Assembly: GCA_019417465.1 (NCBI GenBank)
Contig: DXVF01000002.1
Span: forward strand, 62,001-126,000
Reading direction: 5' to 3'
DNA length: 64,000 nucleotides
DNA from: Clostridiales bacterium
Lineage (GTDB): Bacteria > Bacillota > Clostridia > TANB77 > CAG-508
Shown here: positions 63,155 to 64,000 of the stretch, piece by piece
How the letters are laid out: every line of letters begins with the position of its first letter
Numbering within the stretch: the stretch's first letter is position 1
Made by a program: the position numbers and the translations under genes
Notes under the pieces: model-generated
What the model was told of the DNA's origin: nothing
Databases searched by the model: none
What the model saw: only the letters and a program-made list of their open reading frames with translations

Positions 63155-63874
63155 CTACGCAGCTCCTTCACGTTTGATTGTTTTTACAACTGTTTTTGCA
63201 ACTAATCCAACATCTTGAATTACATTTGTATTTTCATAATATTCTAAATCAAGCTCTAATCTCTCATCAAACGAAACTTCACTTCTTCCAGAAACTTGCC
63301 ATAAACCTGTTATACCAGGTTTACATTTTATTATGTAATAATAATAGTATCCCATATCTTCCTGTTCTCTTGGCAAATATGGGCGCGGACCTACTAAACT
63401 CATATCGCCTTTTAATACATTAATAAATTGTGGAAATTCATCCAAACTTGTTTTCCTTAAAAATTTGCCTATTTTCGTAACTCTTGGATCATTTTTTAGT
63501 TTTTTATTCTTTTTATATTCTTTTTGCGCTTCTTTGTCTTCTCTTAAAATTCTTTCTAATTCTTTATCTGCTCCTACTATCATTGTTCTAAATTTATACA
63601 TCTTAAACAATTTACCATCTTTACCAATTCTTTCTTGTGTAAAAAATAGTGGTCCTTCATCTTTTTCAAAAAAGTTTACAACTGCTACAACTATCGTTAT
63701 TGGTATAAGTAAAATTATTCCTACTATTCCTGCTAATAAATCTAATAATCTCTTTCCTACTTTATTAAATAAGTTTACAGCTTTTTTTTCTATTAAACTT
63801 TCGCTCTTTCTTGATTGTGATAATATTAATTCGTCCTCTTTTAACATAGTAATATCATCTTTAGCAAGATTCAT
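63155..63874 (-). CDS. Initiating undecaprenyl-phosphate sugar transferase
   Basis: 239 aa. Membrane helix near residues 40-62, then the bacterial sugar transferase domain: FFTQERIGKDGKLFKMYKFR, KTSLDEFPQFINVLKGDM (SxDExPQ), LVGPRPYLPREQEDM and KPGITGLWQVSGRSEVSF. Loads the first sugar phosphate on undecaprenyl phosphate. It is a monotopic phosphoglycosyl transferase without the longer N-terminal helices of WbaP. First gene of the EPS operon. Confidence 0.93.
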   Translation of the reverse strand: MNLAKDDITMLKEDELILSQSRKSESLIEKKAVNLFNKVGKRLLDLLAGIVGIILLIPITIVVAVVNFFEKDEGPLFFTQERIGKDGKLFKMYKFRTMIVGADKELERILREDKEAQKEYKKNKKLKNDPRVTKIGKFLRKTSLDEFPQFINVLKGDMSLVGPRPYLPREQEDMGYYYYYIIKCKPGITGLWQVSGRSEVSFDERLELDLEYYENTNVIQDVGLVAKTVVKTIKREGAA

Positions 63875-63964
63875 ATTTAATCATCCCCCATATAAAATAT
63901 TAACATCCTATTACATTTTGATATGATTACTTTAATTAATCTCATTATAACATCGAATATTAAT

Positions 63965-63993
63965 ATTATACAATCTTTTAACATAAATTTCAA
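63965..63993 (-). promoter_or_regulatory. Sigma-A promoter of the EPS operon
   Basis: TTGAAA (63993-63988), 17-base spacer, TATAAT (63970-63965), about 90 bases upstream of the sugar transferase ATG. Confidence 0.78.
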
Positions 63994-64000
63994 GTTTTTG

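Noticed and set aside
79..63926. UGA read as an amino acid
   Set aside because: Genes such as rnhA end normally at TGA, and no conserved gene continues across an in-frame TGA.
1..64000. tRNA, rRNA, CRISPR array, prophage or replication origin
   Set aside because: No characteristic sequence found by eye on either strand.

Overview
The window comes from a very AT-rich, low-GC Gram-positive bacterium, most likely an uncultured endospore-forming member of the Clostridia. The evidence is the gene content (an SspH-type small acid-soluble spore protein, SpoIIM, YtvI, RNase Y, YqeG, L-lactate dehydrogenase, BY-kinase capsule regulators), strong AGGAGG-type ribosome binding sites, and TTGACA/TATAAT promoters. 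Almost every gene lies on the minus strand. I recognised no tRNA, rRNA, CRISPR array or phage.

Layout. 1-1.6 kb: end of a polysaccharide locus (Alg13/Alg14-like pair, GT2). 1.9-2.4 kb: a plus-strand DUF4160/DUF2442 pair. 2.5-10.9 kb: small enzymes and membrane proteins (amidase, CYTH, endonuclease IV, ArsC/Spx-like, ferritin-like, YtvI, DUF4173, RNase Y). 11-16.9 kb: tyrosine recombinase, SpoIIM, endonuclease Q-like, CoaE, TmcAL, RNase HI. 17-25.6 kb: degenerate Fic-like protein, RdgB, thioredoxin and its reductase, polysaccharide deacetylase, HD protein, MYG1-like protein, an unknown protein, and a foreign-looking phosphotransferase. 26-32.7 kb: P-type ATPase behind a yybP-ykoY-type manganese riboswitch, hemolysin III, RNHCP protein, TGS-uridine kinase fusion, SspH. 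32.9-44.1 kb: MutS, a multi-HTH protein, MiaB, GIY-YIG, GNAT, Ldh, Tmk, MetG, GlmM. 44-49 kb: two tyrosine-kinase/phosphatase modules for capsule export. 49-54 kb: Tim44-like zinc-ribbon proteins and gene remnants. 54-64 kb: a complete exopolysaccharide operon read leftwards from a promoter near 63980.

Main discovery. Ten genes look broken by +1 frameshifts, 14 in all: nfo, spoIIM, tmcAL, rdgB, trxB (two), the MYG1-like gene, mutS (four), the HTH gene, cpsB and the EPS polymerase. These are not random. Every one falls exactly at an in-frame CGG codon. Skipping the C and reading the next GGN (Gly) restores the conserved full-length protein. By hand scan, no native gene in the window uses in-frame CGG as an ordinary codon, although about fifty CGG trinucleotides in the other two phases cause no shift. 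The only ordinary in-frame CGGs (two) are in the phosphotransferase gene at 24745-25641, which looks horizontally acquired. The simplest reading is that CGG is unassigned in this lineage and acts as a general +1 frameshift signal: 'skip C, read GGN', or a four-base CGGN glycine codon. This needs whole-genome tRNA and proteomic confirmation.

A second unexplained element is a family of three ~178-nt intergenic repeats (3695, 29178, 30191). Each has a conserved core enclosed by a ~38-bp stem whose outer sequence differs between copies while the pairing is kept.
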